Below, in pieces: positions 11,079 through 22,625 of a stretch of DNA of 64,000 nt; the stretch's first letter is position 1, and each line of letters opens with the position of its first letter. A model generated the notes under the pieces. It was not told the origin of the DNA. It saw only the letters and a list, made by a program, of their open reading frames with translations, and did not search any database. Position numbers and translations under genes: made by a program. Source of the DNA: Knufia peltigerae (taxonomy: Eukaryota > Ascomycota > Eurotiomycetes > Chaetothyriales > Trichomeriaceae); assembly GCA_030247855.1 (NCBI GenBank), contig JAPDRN010000023.1:62001-126000 (forward strand), written 5' to 3'.

Positions 11079-12920
11079 AAAACGTCACTCTTTGCAGGCT
11101 GGCTGCGGTCGATTTCGATTCACTATTACTGTATTTTTCCAACAATTTTTTTGGTGTGTTTCTTTCCCCGGGTTCATCAAGGCGGTGATCAAGAGACCAT
11201 GATTTTTTTCAAAGCTGGACAAACAGTACTGCCATGTAGCAAGTGTTTTTGGGATTGCGTTTCATCGTTCCCCCAACAAAACAAAGACGGGCACCAGGCT
11301 TTACGTACTTTGAGAGAGTTTCAAGCAGTGTAGTATTAGCTTTCCTTTACCTACTTAGGATCAGGTATACTGAGTCAATGAAATGGCCTTTTGAGGTGGC
11401 CTCCAAAAAATTTGCTTTCCCCTTTTTCAACTGTCGTGTCCGAGTACTCGTATTTTCTGAAAGTTGCCGCCGAAACAACGATCCCACCAGTTGGACGATA
11501 TCGACAAGAGATTTGACTCTGTAGGCCACCGGAATAGATTATCACGGTTGGGCAATCATCATGTTCTCTCCGTCCAAGTGACATAAAAAAAAGAGATCAA
11601 CAAGCCACATAGTACTCCGTACTGTCGGCGGAATTGAAAATCAGGCTGAGGTCTCGAGCCCTTCTCTTTTCGTCCACCCGCCTCGCCCCCTATTTCTTTT
11701 GGGAGGCTCTTGGCCAAATTTCCCCCCGAAGAAACGGCCATTCTTGGCTCTTCTGGGCGACGTTGCGTTTTCGCAGAATTATCGCTCGAATCAATTTCCC
11801 TTTAACAACATTAAACAAGATACCAAGAAGATCATGAACGCACTGGCTGTTTACCTATCAAGCCCAGGTCGAGAAAAACTTGCTCGGTCGCGCGTTTTTC
11901 CGTGTCCGGCGGCACATTTGTCTGCTGTGACCGCAGCACTTGACTGAGGTTCTTCGACAGGCGTACTTGTACAATCTCTTGTGCGACTCTCGATTTCGGA
12001 GGGTCTGACCTTGGAAATCCAGATATGATATCCGTACTTACCTCTGTCGTCGTAGGTGTCTCTCGGAATTTGCAATCTCCCTTCGCCCAACATCAAAATG
12101 GCCTGACCATTACTCCATGGAGCTGGTGAGTTCTTGGTTTCTTGTCTCACGAACCCAACAACATACCAAGCCTTGCGGGTGGGTGTTTTTTGGCCCTCCG
12201 AGCGATGGGAGCGGAGCCACAGTCCGGGACGTACAGAACAAGATGTACTGTATCTGTGTACTCCGTGCGAGTGCTCCATAACGCAGAGCTCTCTTTGATC
12301 GTGCGCGTGCCCCCGGACGTTTCGCATCGCGCATCCAGACACGCCAATCACCTTAATCATGGCGCCCAGCCGCCAGCCCAGATTACAACGTGATGTCAAA
12401 CAAAAACGAGAAAGGCCTGGCTGGGCTGGGCGTTTCTTTTACCGTACCTAGTGTACCAAGAGAAGCGCCACCAGATACAGAGTACAAAGATCTGGCAGAG
12501 TACTTCTCTACTCCTCTACCACTCCGTTACCAGGCTTCAAAAAAAAAAATCAAGTGTACCTACTTGGACGGAGTACATATCCTTTTGAGAGACTCCTACT
12601 TATTTTCCCAGACCTCACACTCACTTTCTTTTTTTGGGTCGTCCAGTTGACTACCTTTGCACCACCTATCTACTACCTACTCATTGCGTACCGTTGAGCA
12701 GCCCACTCACTCGGGGCGTCCTCTCCTTTCTTTTCCCTTGGTCGTCCAAGCACCTACGACTGTTTCCCCGGCCCAAAAAGAAAACAAAACACGGTATAGT
12801 TGTTGACAACACACGGGCAACAACATCTCTCGAAAACATACCAAGAGCCAGTCCAACCAACTTGTACGTCACACTTACACCAGCAATTTCAAATCATCAA
12901 AAACAAAGCAAAAGCACAAC
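11079..12920. other. Long intergenic region
   Basis: About 1.8 kb with no convincing gene. A minus-strand frame at 11851-12399 (182 residues) lacks domains and reads like chance coding. GTACTC/GAGTAC words recur near 11445, 11610, 12256, 12480 and 12575. The final 250 bases are CT/CA-rich, as in the leader of the gene at 12921. Confidence 0.5.
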
Positions 12921-13331
12921 ATGCGATCCTTTTATTTCCTGGCGGCTCTTCTCCCCCTCGTGTCTGCCTCCTGGTCGGAACACACCCTCCTCACCCGAGC
13001 CACGGGCGGCAACTCGACGACATCTTGCGAATCCACCGACAAGGCCTGCGGAGCCTACTGCATCCCCAGCGACTACACGTGCTGCCCGGACCTCGAGGGA
13101 GGGTGCTCGGCCGGTTCAACCTGCCAACTCGGCGACAATAATGTCTATGGCTGCTGCCCTTCGGGCCAGACTTGCTCTGGCGAGGGAGGTGCAGAGTTCC
13201 TAGGGACATCCACGGCCAGCGCCGCCACCGCTACAAAGACGACCAGCTCGGACAGCGGCGCTCAGTCCCTTTCCATGAGCCACGGGCTCAGTCTGGCATT
13301 GGTGGCTGCTGGTGTCGTTGCTCTGCTGTAA
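12921..13331 (+). CDS. Small Cys-rich secreted, probably GPI-anchored protein
   Basis: Intronless, 136 residues. A signal peptide (MRSFYFLAALLPLVSAS) is followed by about 60 residues with a dense cysteine pattern: single cysteines, then CC pairs in YTCCPD and GCCPSG. A Ser/Thr/Ala-rich linker and a C-terminal hydrophobic tail (LSLALVAAGVVALL) follow, the layout of a GPI-anchored wall protein. Several predicted secreted proteins of filamentous fungi share this CCP...GCCPxGxxC arrangement, but I know no assigned function. It is flanked by long intergenic regions. An effector or wall-structural role would be speculation. Confidence 0.8.
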   Translation: MRSFYFLAALLPLVSASWSEHTLLTRATGGNSTTSCESTDKACGAYCIPSDYTCCPDLEGGCSAGSTCQLGDNNVYGCCPSGQTCSGEGGAEFLGTSTASAATATKTTSSDSGAQSLSMSHGLSLALVAAGVVALL

Positions 13332-13766
13332 AGAAACAAGACGTGGGCGGCGACAAATTGACCGTGTCTGTGTGGCCCTGTTCTCCTATTTTTTTCCAAC
13401 CTTCCGCTGCCAAAGCCATTCTATGATACCAAAATACCCCATTTGTTGCGTTTGGGAGATTTAGTGTGCTTGTACGCGCGTGTATTTGGGGCTGTGTATG
13501 TATTGGGTATCTCTTTTGAGGACGTACACTCGGTACAATGTGGCGTTGGGTTTAATGTGGCGTCAATTGTGTGCTTGGTACTCGTACCTTGTTCATCAAG
13601 CGCGTTGTTATAAGAAACTTTTGGAATACATGCGTACAACATCATGTACAGAGTATCATCACTGCTTAAGCTTTACCTTGGATGTCGTCAGACTTAAAGG
13701 ACACAAACACATAAGCGTGTACATGCGTTGCCCTTTTCCCAGAGTTTGCCAAGTTTAGTTACCCGT
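13332..13766. other. Intergenic region between convergent genes
   Basis: It contains the 3' flanks of the Cys-rich gene (+) and the transcription factor (-), with a GGTACTCGTACC word near 13576. Nothing else is seen. Confidence 0.5.
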
Positions 13767-16224
13767 TCAAGTACTGAAATCTAGGTCGAATATGTCATTG
13801 TAGGGTCCTGGTGGTGGTTGAATGTTGTCCAGATTGGGATGCCACGAATCAAAGTTGCTTCCCTGCAAGTCCGGTATGATAGGACTTCTCATCTCGGTCT
13901 CTGATCCACGTGCAGCAGCGAGGCCGGCGGTAGTGTTGTTACCGTCAAGTGTCGTAGGTAGAGGAGGCTGGCTGTGGTCAGGAGGCCCCCGACTATTATC
14001 CGCCATTACATGCGTCGGATTATTCTTAACATTGTCTCCCAAAAGGAGCGCATCCAACGCCTCCGCCTCAGCGGTGGCTTCGATATCTCGCAACGTAGAT
14101 GGGAACACATTGGACCCTGGTCTCAGTCGCCGGAGTGTATACTGCATGACCGAGTCAGCTAGAGGTTCAGATAGTTGTTGCCCGGTCTCGCGAGGCCGGC
14201 CACCACCACCAGCAGCAAATTGTTCGTCGAGACCATTACTAGACGGCGATTGTGGGTCAGTAGTAGACCCCGTGATGGCTGGATGAATCGACGATGGTCG
14301 GTGTTGTCCCCCCGTCTGAGCATTGTAGAGCATATTGATGCGAGTCCACTGACGACTTTAGCGTCCGTTCCACTTTTGAATAGTATTCGAGGCATATTAT
14401 AAACTCACCAACCGTTCTAGATTCGCCCAGTATGGTTTCATCGACTTGAGTAACTTCAAATTGTAAATCAAGTTCTTTTGTGCAAGGGCTGCAATTGCGG
14501 TATCGGTGGAGGAAAGAAGGGTAATGTTTATCCATGCCGAAACATACATACAATACCCAACAAAAGCCGGAATCTGAGCCGGGTCCCAGTCGAGTGCCAG
14601 TAGATCAGAGCCCAGCTCCGAGAGACTTTGGGCACTCTTCAAGGCTATCCGTGCGCTGAGATTTGCTGCTTCAGTGGGAGGCGTCTCGTAAAGACGGACA
14701 CCGCTGAACTGTGGAACCAATGACGAATGCAGCACGAGCTTACACTGATGATACAGCGCGTAAACAAACACATATACCGGCTGATGGTTGACAACCAACT
14801 GCTCATATAGGGTTCTTTTTGAATACCTGAAGCAGTCGGGCAGACGCGTGATCCATGTCGACAGAGATCCGTCCAAGGAAAAGAGCTCTGCCAGCCAATC
14901 CTTGACAGCCATACGATCTGTGGTTCGAACTAGGTCGCGAATTTTCGCCCTTGTGAAGGTCAGCTCTTAAGATCCAAAACCCCAGACACGTTGGCATTAC
15001 CAATTCCACATCAAGAACATGAGCTCGGCCATGATGCTGGGCGTCCCTGACAATTGTATTTCCCTCTGCTGGGGACGGTGGAGAGTAGTGGATAAAGTCA
15101 AAAGAGGCTCCCTCACCATTCTCTCGAACGATGTCTCTGCTATAGGCAGTGGGAGACCTATCACACTACCATCATACGAGCCGCCCATGAAACGATGATC
15201 CGCGTTAACACATTGTGTGAACCAGACTGCCCAAAAGCATCGCCGCTTTGTCTCAATCTCCAGCCACTCTGTTGTCCCTTCTGTGCCGGGATTGAATTCT
15301 GGCTCGTAGAAAGACGTCTTATTGCTGAGGTCCAAACCTACCGTGCACGCTGCCTTGTACGCGATACCTGGAGCAGACATTGTCAGCCAACCGTCCCCTC
15401 AATTGTCCAGAAAGACAAAACGGCTTACCCGAGAACATTGTGTTCCGCTGCCACTCGCCAGCATGAAACCAATATATGGCCAACATTTGGGTTGTTCCGA
15501 CACTTTCGAAGGTGGGCTGATCAATGTCCTGAAGGACTTGCTTGCCAGCGTGGATGGCCCATTGTCTGCCCAGGCTCCGCATGTCGCCCATAGGTCGTAT
15601 CAGGTCCAGATTCTCCTGTAAAACTTTGGACGAGGGAGTCAAGAAGCTGCTGATGATAAGCGTAGAGTCCAGCCGACCTGTAATCAGGAGCATACATTGT
15701 TGCAGTCGCATACATTGCGAGAATGGTATGAGATGGTACTTTACCGTCGTCAAAAAGCCGAGTGAAAGTAGGCCGATGGAACATGAGGGTTGAATTGTAA
15801 ATGCAGCTGAAATACACCTCTTGGAGGAATTTCTGCACCGGAGGAGATAGCGACGTGCCAGTGGAGGTATGCATACTCTCTGGGACGGTTGCATCTATAT
15901 TGATACGATGAGATGAAGAAGTTGAAGTGACAAGATTGGATGAATCGGCCTCCCCGCGAGATGAGTCTGTCCTCGCTTCATCTGCCCTCTTCTTCCTGGA
16001 CTGTGCACGGAAGGCAGCGAGTACTTTGCGATCTGGAGGATTCGGAAATGCGCAAACGGTACCAAGTCTTGTGCAACGTGCACAGCTTGGGAATTCTCTC
16101 GAACATCGCAACTGTCATACGTCAATTCTAGTCTCTGATGGTGTGGACTAGGTTGTTGGGTAAGCTAGCTAGCTACCTTTTGCTCACGGCACCGCCAGCA
16201 AGCAGTTCTTGCCAACCCCGGCAT
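13767..16224 (-). CDS. Zn2Cys6 fungal transcription factor
   Basis: Six exons on the minus strand: 16177-16224, 15696-16111, 15429-15649, 15001-15367, 14409-14949 and 13767-14348, in frame throughout, 724 residues. The binuclear zinc cluster is split by intron 1: CWRCREQK then LRC, SREFPSC, ARC, TRLGTVC, which supplies all six cysteines. A fungal-specific regulatory domain follows (HTILAMYATAT, WAIHAGKQVLQDIDQPT, MFSGIAYKAACTVGLDL, KRRCFWAVWFTQC). The C-terminus is Gln/Pro/Asn-rich and disordered, a plausible activation region. Intron 2 (15650-15695, 46 bases) is the least certain: an alternative donor 18 bases upstream would remove the MYATAT segment. The nearest divergent gene is the zinc dehydrogenase at 17374, a candidate target. 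Confidence 0.88.
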
Positions 16225-17373
16225 GACTGTTCGATGAATATGGTCAGGTCGGTCTCATCGAGGAGGGAGAAAAATGCAGTGCCGCACCGAACGCTGGGCA
16301 GTGTGCCAAGCTCTGAGGAAGGCCTTGACCGGATGGACAAGTCTTATCTCTGAGACGGATGGAATCTTGTCATTTTGTGCGTGCTTGTGCATGAATGGTA
16401 CCCGTTGGAAAGAGCATGGGTGGTTTCTTCAAGCATGAGTCAAAGGATGGTTGAGTGTATGATGGAATCTAGGTAAAAGACTGAAGCGAAGAGTTAATCG
16501 TAGTGAGGTGCCTGGCCTATCTTTTCTAGGTACCTTTCCTACCTTGGTAAGGTAGTTCTCACCCCCCCAAGCCAAGTATAACTTCTTGCACTAGCCCGCT
16601 AAAGAGGATCAAGATTAGGGGCCGCTCTACTTAAGAAGCGCCCGGGCATGGCGCTGATGGAACCAGGTAGCGAAGGAAGAATAGCGGGAGATTCGCACCA
16701 TGTGACTGAAGGTAGTCGCATGTTTCCTGCATTTCACTTTGGGAACATCGGATTAGCAACGACAAAGGAAATGAATTTTTGTTCAGTACGAGTACTCAGG
16801 TAGGCGATGACCTTCGCCTCTGTTGGTCAGGAATTGTTGTTGGTCCATTACATGTCGAAAGCTCCCGTACTTTGTTCTCCCTCGTCTCAGAGAGACACAT
16901 TTTGTCTCAACTACGAACCTCGCTCGTATCTATGTCCACTTCTCTCTACAGAGAGACACACTCGATACGATGTAGGAGTAGTGAACGACACACAGAGGGA
17001 TATCATGATGCGAGTCAGAAATCTACAGTAGTGGAAACCTCGGCAATCGTGCTCCCTTCTACTCCGTACCTAGGTAGTAAATAATACAAGACCCCCCCCC
17101 TACTTGGAAATTGTGGAGGCATCTGCGTACTGCGCTTTTGCCCTGACTCAGTTCACCATTCTACCTCACATCGGGCAACACTGGGCTTCCCCACGGGGCG
17201 CTTGACTGCCGGCACTGCGTGCCGCACCAAATATTCCTCCGCTCGGAAAGATATTCGAAAAACAATATAAGTCATCCATCTGGCGAAAGTAATGTCTCTC
17301 TAGTTTACTTGCTTATCCTCACTTGTCCCAACACAGTCAATTACCCCAGTCCAAAGCCAAACCTGCTACGAAG
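16225..17373. other. Divergent promoter region, Zn2Cys6 factor (-) and dehydrogenase (+)
   Basis: About 1.15 kb without a gene. It contains CTAGGTACC / CCTACCTTGG / AAGGTAG words at 16525-16557, CAGTACGAGTACTCAGG near 16785 and TACTCCGTACCTAGG near 17062. These could be sites for the adjacent factor or simply members of the dispersed word family. Confidence 0.45.
17265..17271 (+). promoter_or_regulatory. TATA-like element before the dehydrogenase
   Basis: ATATAAG about 105 bases upstream of the ATG at 17374, a usual spacing for a fungal TATA box plus leader. Inference only. Confidence 0.35.
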
Positions 17374-18638
17374 ATGCGAGCAGCACAATACTACGGCAGG
17401 CGCGATATCCGGGTCCTTGACGTTCCGATTCCTGAACCAGGACCGGGGGAATGTCTCGTCGAGATTGAATGGTGTGGCATTTGTGGCAGCGATTTACACG
17501 AATATGTCGCAGGTATGGAGAAGCAGTACAATGGCGTTTTCGAGATGTGTGGCCATTGCTAATGCTGAACCAAACCACAGGTCCGCTGGGTATACCTACA
17601 GCTGAGCGCCCTCACGCTCTCACAGGTAGTACGCTACCTCTGACTCTTGGCCATGAGTTTTGCGGCCGTATCAAGTCGGCCCCCGAAGGGTCCAAATGGA
17701 CGGTGGGACAAGCTGTGATGGTGGACCCTCGACTTGTCTGCCGGAAATGTTTGTCGTGCACCTCGGGGTCCGACCATATGTGCAGCGGACTCGGCTTCCT
17801 CGGAATCAGTGATTCAAGACGAGGAGGTGGTTTGTCGGAATTCTGTGTCGTGGAAAGTGACCACATCTATGCACTCCCTGATAATGTTAGCCTCGACTAT
17901 GCGGCGGTCATTGAACCACTGGCCGTGGGTCATCATGCGGCCAAGATGGTAAACTCTAGCCTGGAAGGACTGGACGTTCTCATCGTCGGCGGTGGCCCCG
18001 TCGGAGTGGGCATGGCATCCGTGCTGCGTGCGCATCGAGTGGGAAAGATGCTCCTGAGCGAACCTTCATCCGCCAGATGGCGACATGCAAAAGAATTGGT
18101 CGACAAGGTCATTGACCCGAAAACCGAGAATGTGGGAGACATCTGTCGAGACCTGACCGGCGGAAAGGGTGTCGATGTGGTGTTTGACTGTGCGGGTGTT
18201 CAGGTAGGGTTCGATGCGGGAGTCGACTCGCTGAAGCACGGAGGAACGCTGGTGAATGTTTCGATCTGGGAACAATCTGTGAGAGATTTTTCACGGTTCG
18301 GCTTGGAGTCATATTGTACTGACCGGAGGCCAGCCTGCGATTCCCTTTTGGAAGTTTTTCTTGAAAGAACTCAAGATCGTGTCTTCGTGCTGTTATAATG
18401 CACAAGATTTTCAGGAAATGATGGATATGATGGGCGAAGGTGAGTTCGAATTTCCACGCCCAACCGATGCAAGGCTGACCAGATATTCCAAGGTAAATTG
18501 GAAGGGTACGAGAAAATGGTGACCAGTCGAGTCGCCCTTGAAGATGTCGTTGCGAAAGGGTTTGAGGAACTGGTCAACAATCGAGACGATCAGGTCAAGA
18601 TTCTGATCTCACCCAAACTAAAGGCTGGACACGCATAA
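17374..18638 (+). CDS. Zinc-dependent medium-chain dehydrogenase (butanediol/sorbitol dehydrogenase type)
   Basis: Four exons: 17374-17512, 17581-18278, 18334-18439 and 18493-18638, giving 362 residues. Introns start GTATGG, GTGAGA and GTGAGT. The catalytic zinc site includes Cys37 in WCGICGSDLHEY and the HE of LTLGHEFCG. The structural zinc lobe CRKCLSCTSGSDHMC has all four cysteines. The Rossmann motif is VLIVGGGPVGVGM followed by LLSEPS. The C-terminus (YNAQDFQEMMDMM, GYEKMVTSRV) resembles 2,3-butanediol and related secondary-alcohol dehydrogenases. It probably oxidises a vicinal diol or polyol with NAD(P). The start lies in the leader of a longer open frame; 17374 is the ATG that begins the conserved MRAAQYYG. 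Confidence 0.9.
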
Positions 18639-18894
18639 CGGTCACGAATGGCCCTGTGAATGAATAGGAGAGTGGGCGAGCCACGGCGCCAAGATGAAGA
18701 ATGTCGGTTATTTCTACGGAAGACTCGTATGTTCAAAGCAAGTAGATAGAGTATTACAAATGTCAAATGTCAGAATACGTTAGCTACATACAGCACACTC
18801 TTTCTCACACTTCGACTTTCTTACGGACGTTGTGTCGGTGGAGCGAATCATGTACTCGTATTGCAAAGTGGACTCCACATACAATGACTACCTA

Positions 18895-18980
18895 CCTACT
18901 TACTCGAGTACCAATCGTAGTACTCGTACCCACCCACCCAGATGCTCGTAGTATCTAGTACTCGTTCTGTGTCCTCGTAC
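18895..18980. repeat. Cluster of GTACTCG/CGAGTAC words
   Basis: It includes the perfect palindrome TACTCGAGTA (18901-18910), TAGTACTCGTACC, CTAGTACTCG and CCTCGTAC within 90 bases. Confidence 0.6.
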
Positions 18981-18984
18981 AGTG

Positions 18985-18992
18985 TATATAAG
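18985..18992 (+). promoter_or_regulatory. TATA box of the epoxide hydrolase
   Basis: TATATAAG, 140 bases upstream of the ATG at 19132 and followed by a CT-rich leader. Good match to the TATA consensus. Confidence 0.5.
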
Positions 18993-19131
18993 TCCACACG
19001 CCCCCCAACCCCTTTTGTACTCCCTTTTTCTCCCCTTGTGTTTTTCTCTGTGGGAGAACCTGTCGAACCGTCCATATATCATGTGCCTAGGGAGTACCAC
19101 TGGACTGATATAGTATTGGACTTTTGAAAAC

Positions 19132-20550
19132 ATGGCCGACAACCACCCCCACCACCACGACCCATCACGGTCACCTCCCCAACTCTCCCTGTCCGAGCAC
19201 GACCTCGGCCTCAACTTCAAGGCCACCTTCACCGAAGAGATCCTCCCATTTTCCATCTCCGTCTCGGAGGAGTTTCTCGGCCTCACCAAACTCAAGGTCT
19301 CCCTGACGAGGTTCGTCGACGATCAAAATCAACCGGACCACGAAGATGGGCCACCGCGACGTGAGGCCGAGGCCGTAGCCCGGCATTGGCGTGAGTCGTA
19401 CGACTGGAGAGCGGTCGAGGCCTCTCTCAACTCACGCCTCGAGCAATTCACCACCATGGTCCACACGGCCCGGACTTCACTTCACCCTTATCCCGGGCCC
19501 ATTCCTCTACACTTTGTCCACCACCGGTCCCCACGGGCCGACGCCGTCCCTCTGCTCTTCGTCCACGGCTGGCCGGGTTCTTTCATCGAAGTCTTGGACA
19601 TTGTCGATCAACTCACGAATGCGTCGGACCCTTCCCACTGTGCGTTCCACGTCGTCGCCCCTTCGATCCCGGGGTACGGGTTCAGCCCGCCCCCACGCTC
19701 TCCCGGTTTCGGTTACCGACAGGCCGGGGCGACGTTCCACTCCCTGATGGTCAAGTTGGGTTACGACAGGTACGTGTTCCAGGGAGGTGACGCCGGGGAT
19801 TTCATCAACCGATACGCCGCCGTGGATTTCCCCGAGAGTGTCGTTTCGGGTCTGTCGAATTTTTGGGTCGTTCCTCCTACAGCCGATGACGTGGAGCGGT
19901 ACAACGGCAGACGCAAAGGCAATTTGGATGACGACGGTGACGAAAAATACACGATCGAATCTTACCGTCGGTTCACGACTCAATCCTGGGCTTACGGTCA
20001 CCTACACCAGACCCGCCCATTACGTCTGGCGGTGGGACTCACAGATAGTCCCGTCGGGTTGGCAATGTGGATTTATGATTCTGTCCGAACCGGAGTCGAC
20101 GACCCGGACAAGATTTGGACCCCTGACCGTGTCGTCACTTGGACCATGATGCACTGGATCAATGGACCTTACGGGGCTTTTGGGTTGTACAAGAACGGTG
20201 CCAAGGTGAGTGAGTTTTGTCGTACTCGAACTTATCCCCCCAGCTCCAGGTCATCATTCTCTGTGTGACTGACTCGCTGGCAAAAACAGGACGGTGCGAT
20301 CTCACCGACGGGTATAAACTTGTTACCCTACGTCCATCAACCGGTGGCCATCTCAGAATTCCCGTACGATCTGTGGTACCGTACGCCTTTGGAGTGGGCT
20401 CGAAGAGGTGGCAACGTCAAGTATCGTACCGTCCATGATCGAGGGGGTCATTTTGCGTCTCTGGACGCCCCGGATCTACTCGTCGACGATATCCGGCGGT
20501 TTTTCGGGGACAGGGAGGTGTCTAATACGAAAGTGTTTTTTCGAGAATGA
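19132..20550 (+). CDS. Epoxide hydrolase (EHN domain plus alpha/beta hydrolase)
   Basis: Two exons: 19132-20205 and 20290-20550, 444 residues. The intron starts GTGAGT and ends ACAG. The N-terminal epoxide-hydrolase domain is recognisable (PFSISVSEEFLGLTKLKVSL). The hydrolase core has the oxyanion motif HGWPGS (145-150), the nucleophile Asp220 in QGGDAGDF and the catalytic His412 in RGGHFASLDAP. This is the microsomal/juvenile-hormone epoxide hydrolase type, which opens epoxides to vicinal diols. It has Ala where many relatives have Trp after the nucleophile (GGDAG rather than GGDWG). A His-rich start (NHPHHHD) is notable. No membrane anchor is seen. The upstream zinc dehydrogenase could act on the diol product. 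Confidence 0.9.
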
Positions 20551-20795
20551 GAAAAATTAAATACAGTGCACTTGAGGATCGCAGCCAAGGGGGAAAGTCC
20601 ATAACTGTGACATGAGTATCAACATGGCATGAGAAACTTCTGGAAGTATGGTATACAAGTAGTGTCGGCGTTGGTATTACATCTAGAATATCACTAGCAA
20701 AAGATCCGAGCGACAAACATTGATATTGACATCATTCTCATGTACTTGACAATTTCGATACGACACAGACAGCAATAAACATGTCGAGTGCCAGT

Positions 20796-22625
20796 TCAAA
20801 TGACAGTACCTTTGTTCTGCTTCTTGTCGACATTATAATTCTTCCACACCGCAATGGCTGGAATGGCAAGCACCAAAATGGCGGTGGCGGCGATCGAACC
20901 GTACCTTTGAGTCTCACCCCACGCGTAATCGATGGCGTCTCTGGTTGGCGAATCCACGGCATAAGTCATCTGTTTGGTGTATCCGCCCAGGAAAATAGTT
21001 TCGTAGTCTCCTTTGGTGTCGGCGGGTAGTCTCCGCAGCAGTGACTGGGGGAAGACGTTGTCGTAGATGGCGGCGGCGACGGCGTACCCGATGGCACCAC
21101 CCAGGCTGGCAAAGAGATTGATCAGGGACAGCATCATGGGAACGCCGTCGCGATCGGCGGCGGCCATGACGGCCATGTCCTCACCGATGACGAGGGTGCC
21201 TCCCGCGAACGCGATGAAGATCTGACACATGATCAGGTAACCTATGCCGTGGTCGTTGCCTCGGAAGTGGATCATCAAGCCGGCACCCAAAAACATCAGG
21301 GGCAGGGCGAAGAAGAGGCACGTGTACTTGAAGTGCTTGGTGAGGCGGACCCAGCATCCGAACACGACCCCCCAGAAAGTCGAGCCCACGTTGTAGATCT
21401 GGCCCATGTAACCCGCGTCGGAGAAGGAGAGGTTGTACACCACCAGGACGAACTGGTAGTAATAAACGTCCCAGCAGTAAAAGGAAAAGTAAAGGATGGC
21501 CGCCAGGGAACACGCCCCGAGCACCGTACGCTGCCGGAACAACTCCCAGCGGACAAAGTGGACCCGGGCGAAAAATTTCTCCCAGATGGCGAACACGGGG
21601 AAGAGCAGAACCCCAACCACGATCATGGCGATGAACGTGGCCGACGAGTACTGGGCTTTGCCGTTGGTGTTGAGGGAGAAGGGCAGCAGGAAAAGGACAA
21701 AGGCGGCCATGAGCAGGATGGCCCCGACGATGTCGAATTCGTGGAAATAATGCACAAAGGACTGGATTGGAGACCGGCCGCTAGCTTCGTTCTTGAACAG
21801 GCCCATCCGTTCAGCCTTGCGTTGAAAGTACTTGAAGACGACCACGAGTGGCATGAAGACGAAGAACATGATGATGCAGAATGCTCCGTAGCCCCATCGC
21901 CAGGTCGTCGTGTTCAAGAAAGCCTGACCCAGTAAAGGTGCGGTGAATGCGGTGCAGATGAACGGAGTGCCGACAAAGGCAAAAGCAAAGGCTCGATTGC
22001 GTAGTCCCGAAGTGTCTGCCACGAAGACGTCGAGGATCAGGTAGATAGCGTCGTAGCCGATCCAGTAGAGAACGTATCCCGCCGCGTAGCCGCTAGGTCC
22101 GGTCGACGAGGCCAAGACGATCATGCCAATGAGGTATACACAGACGAAGAGGAAGAAACCTTCGGCACGACCCCAGATGTTGAGAATCTTGGCGATGGGA
22201 AGTTTCAAGACACCACCGATGATTGTGGACAAGATATTGGCGGTCGTCAACTGTGGTGCGGCGATGAAGTCGGCGTAGGCTGCCGCATTGAAGAGAGTGG
22301 TTGTCCCTTGCTGTAGGGCCAGCATGAAGAAGCAGACCCAGATCCAACCATAGGTTGCGTAGACGGCCCATTTGGGCCAGACGAGAGCAGTGGCTTCGGC
22401 CTTCCTGACACCCAGCTGGGCACCTTCGGTGATGCTATTGGGATGGCGTTGGACTTCCTTTTCGTTGCGTTCCTCCAGACTCAAGTCGTCAGAGTCGGAG
22501 TCCGTAGGGACATCCGTAGGAGCGTCCAGTGGACCGTCGGATTTTTGAGCACCAGGAATGCTGGAGCCGCTGCGAACCTCTGAGGGACCAGTTACCTGGG
22601 CCTTGAGCTTGGATAGGAAGCCCAT
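20796..22625 (-). CDS. Siderophore-iron MFS transporter (SIT/ARN family)
   Basis: Intronless, 609 residues. A hydrophilic N-terminus of about 90 residues, rich in Ser and Asp, is followed by some 12-14 hydrophobic segments. Family-typical stretches include LYWIGYDAIYLILDVFVADTS, ALQQGTTTLFNAAAY, WDVYYYQFVLVVYNLS and GGTLVIGEDMAVMAA. SIT proteins import ferric siderophores at the plasma membrane in symport with protons. The ATG at 22625 is the first true start; the open frame extends to 22658 only through a GTG. The gene lies tail to tail with the epoxide hydrolase (245 bases). An ATCTGATAA site 233 bases upstream points to iron-dependent GATA-factor repression. Which siderophore is carried cannot be told. 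Confidence 0.9.
   Translation of the reverse strand: MGFLSKLKAQVTGPSEVRSGSSIPGAQKSDGPLDAPTDVPTDSDSDDLSLEERNEKEVQRHPNSITEGAQLGVRKAEATALVWPKWAVYATYGWIWVCFFMLALQQGTTTLFNAAAYADFIAAPQLTTANILSTIIGGVLKLPIAKILNIWGRAEGFFLFVCVYLIGMIVLASSTGPSGYAAGYVLYWIGYDAIYLILDVFVADTSGLRNRAFAFAFVGTPFICTAFTAPLLGQAFLNTTTWRWGYGAFCIIMFFVFMPLVVVFKYFQRKAERMGLFKNEASGRSPIQSFVHYFHEFDIVGAILLMAAFVLFLLPFSLNTNGKAQYSSATFIAMIVVGVLLFPVFAIWEKFFARVHFVRWELFRQRTVLGACSLAAILYFSFYCWDVYYYQFVLVVYNLSFSDAGYMGQIYNVGSTFWGVVFGCWVRLTKHFKYTCLFFALPLMFLGAGLMIHFRGNDHGIGYLIMCQIFIAFAGGTLVIGEDMAVMAAADRDGVPMMLSLINLFASLGGAIGYAVAAAIYDNVFPQSLLRRLPADTKGDYETIFLGGYTKQMTYAVDSPTRDAIDYAWGETQRYGSIAATAILVLAIPAIAVWKNYNVDKKQNKGTVI

Larger units (their letters stand above)
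18639..19131. other. Intergenic region before the epoxide hydrolase
   Basis: It carries a dense cluster of GTACTCG-type words at 18895-18980 and a good TATA box. No gene is seen. Confidence 0.55.

Noticed and set aside
11851..12399. Minus-strand open frame of 182 residues
   Set aside because: No domain, no splice partners, and composition like random sequence.
21249..21935. Plus-strand open frame of 228 residues
   Set aside because: His/Glu/Asp-rich antisense shadow of the siderophore transporter's membrane helices.
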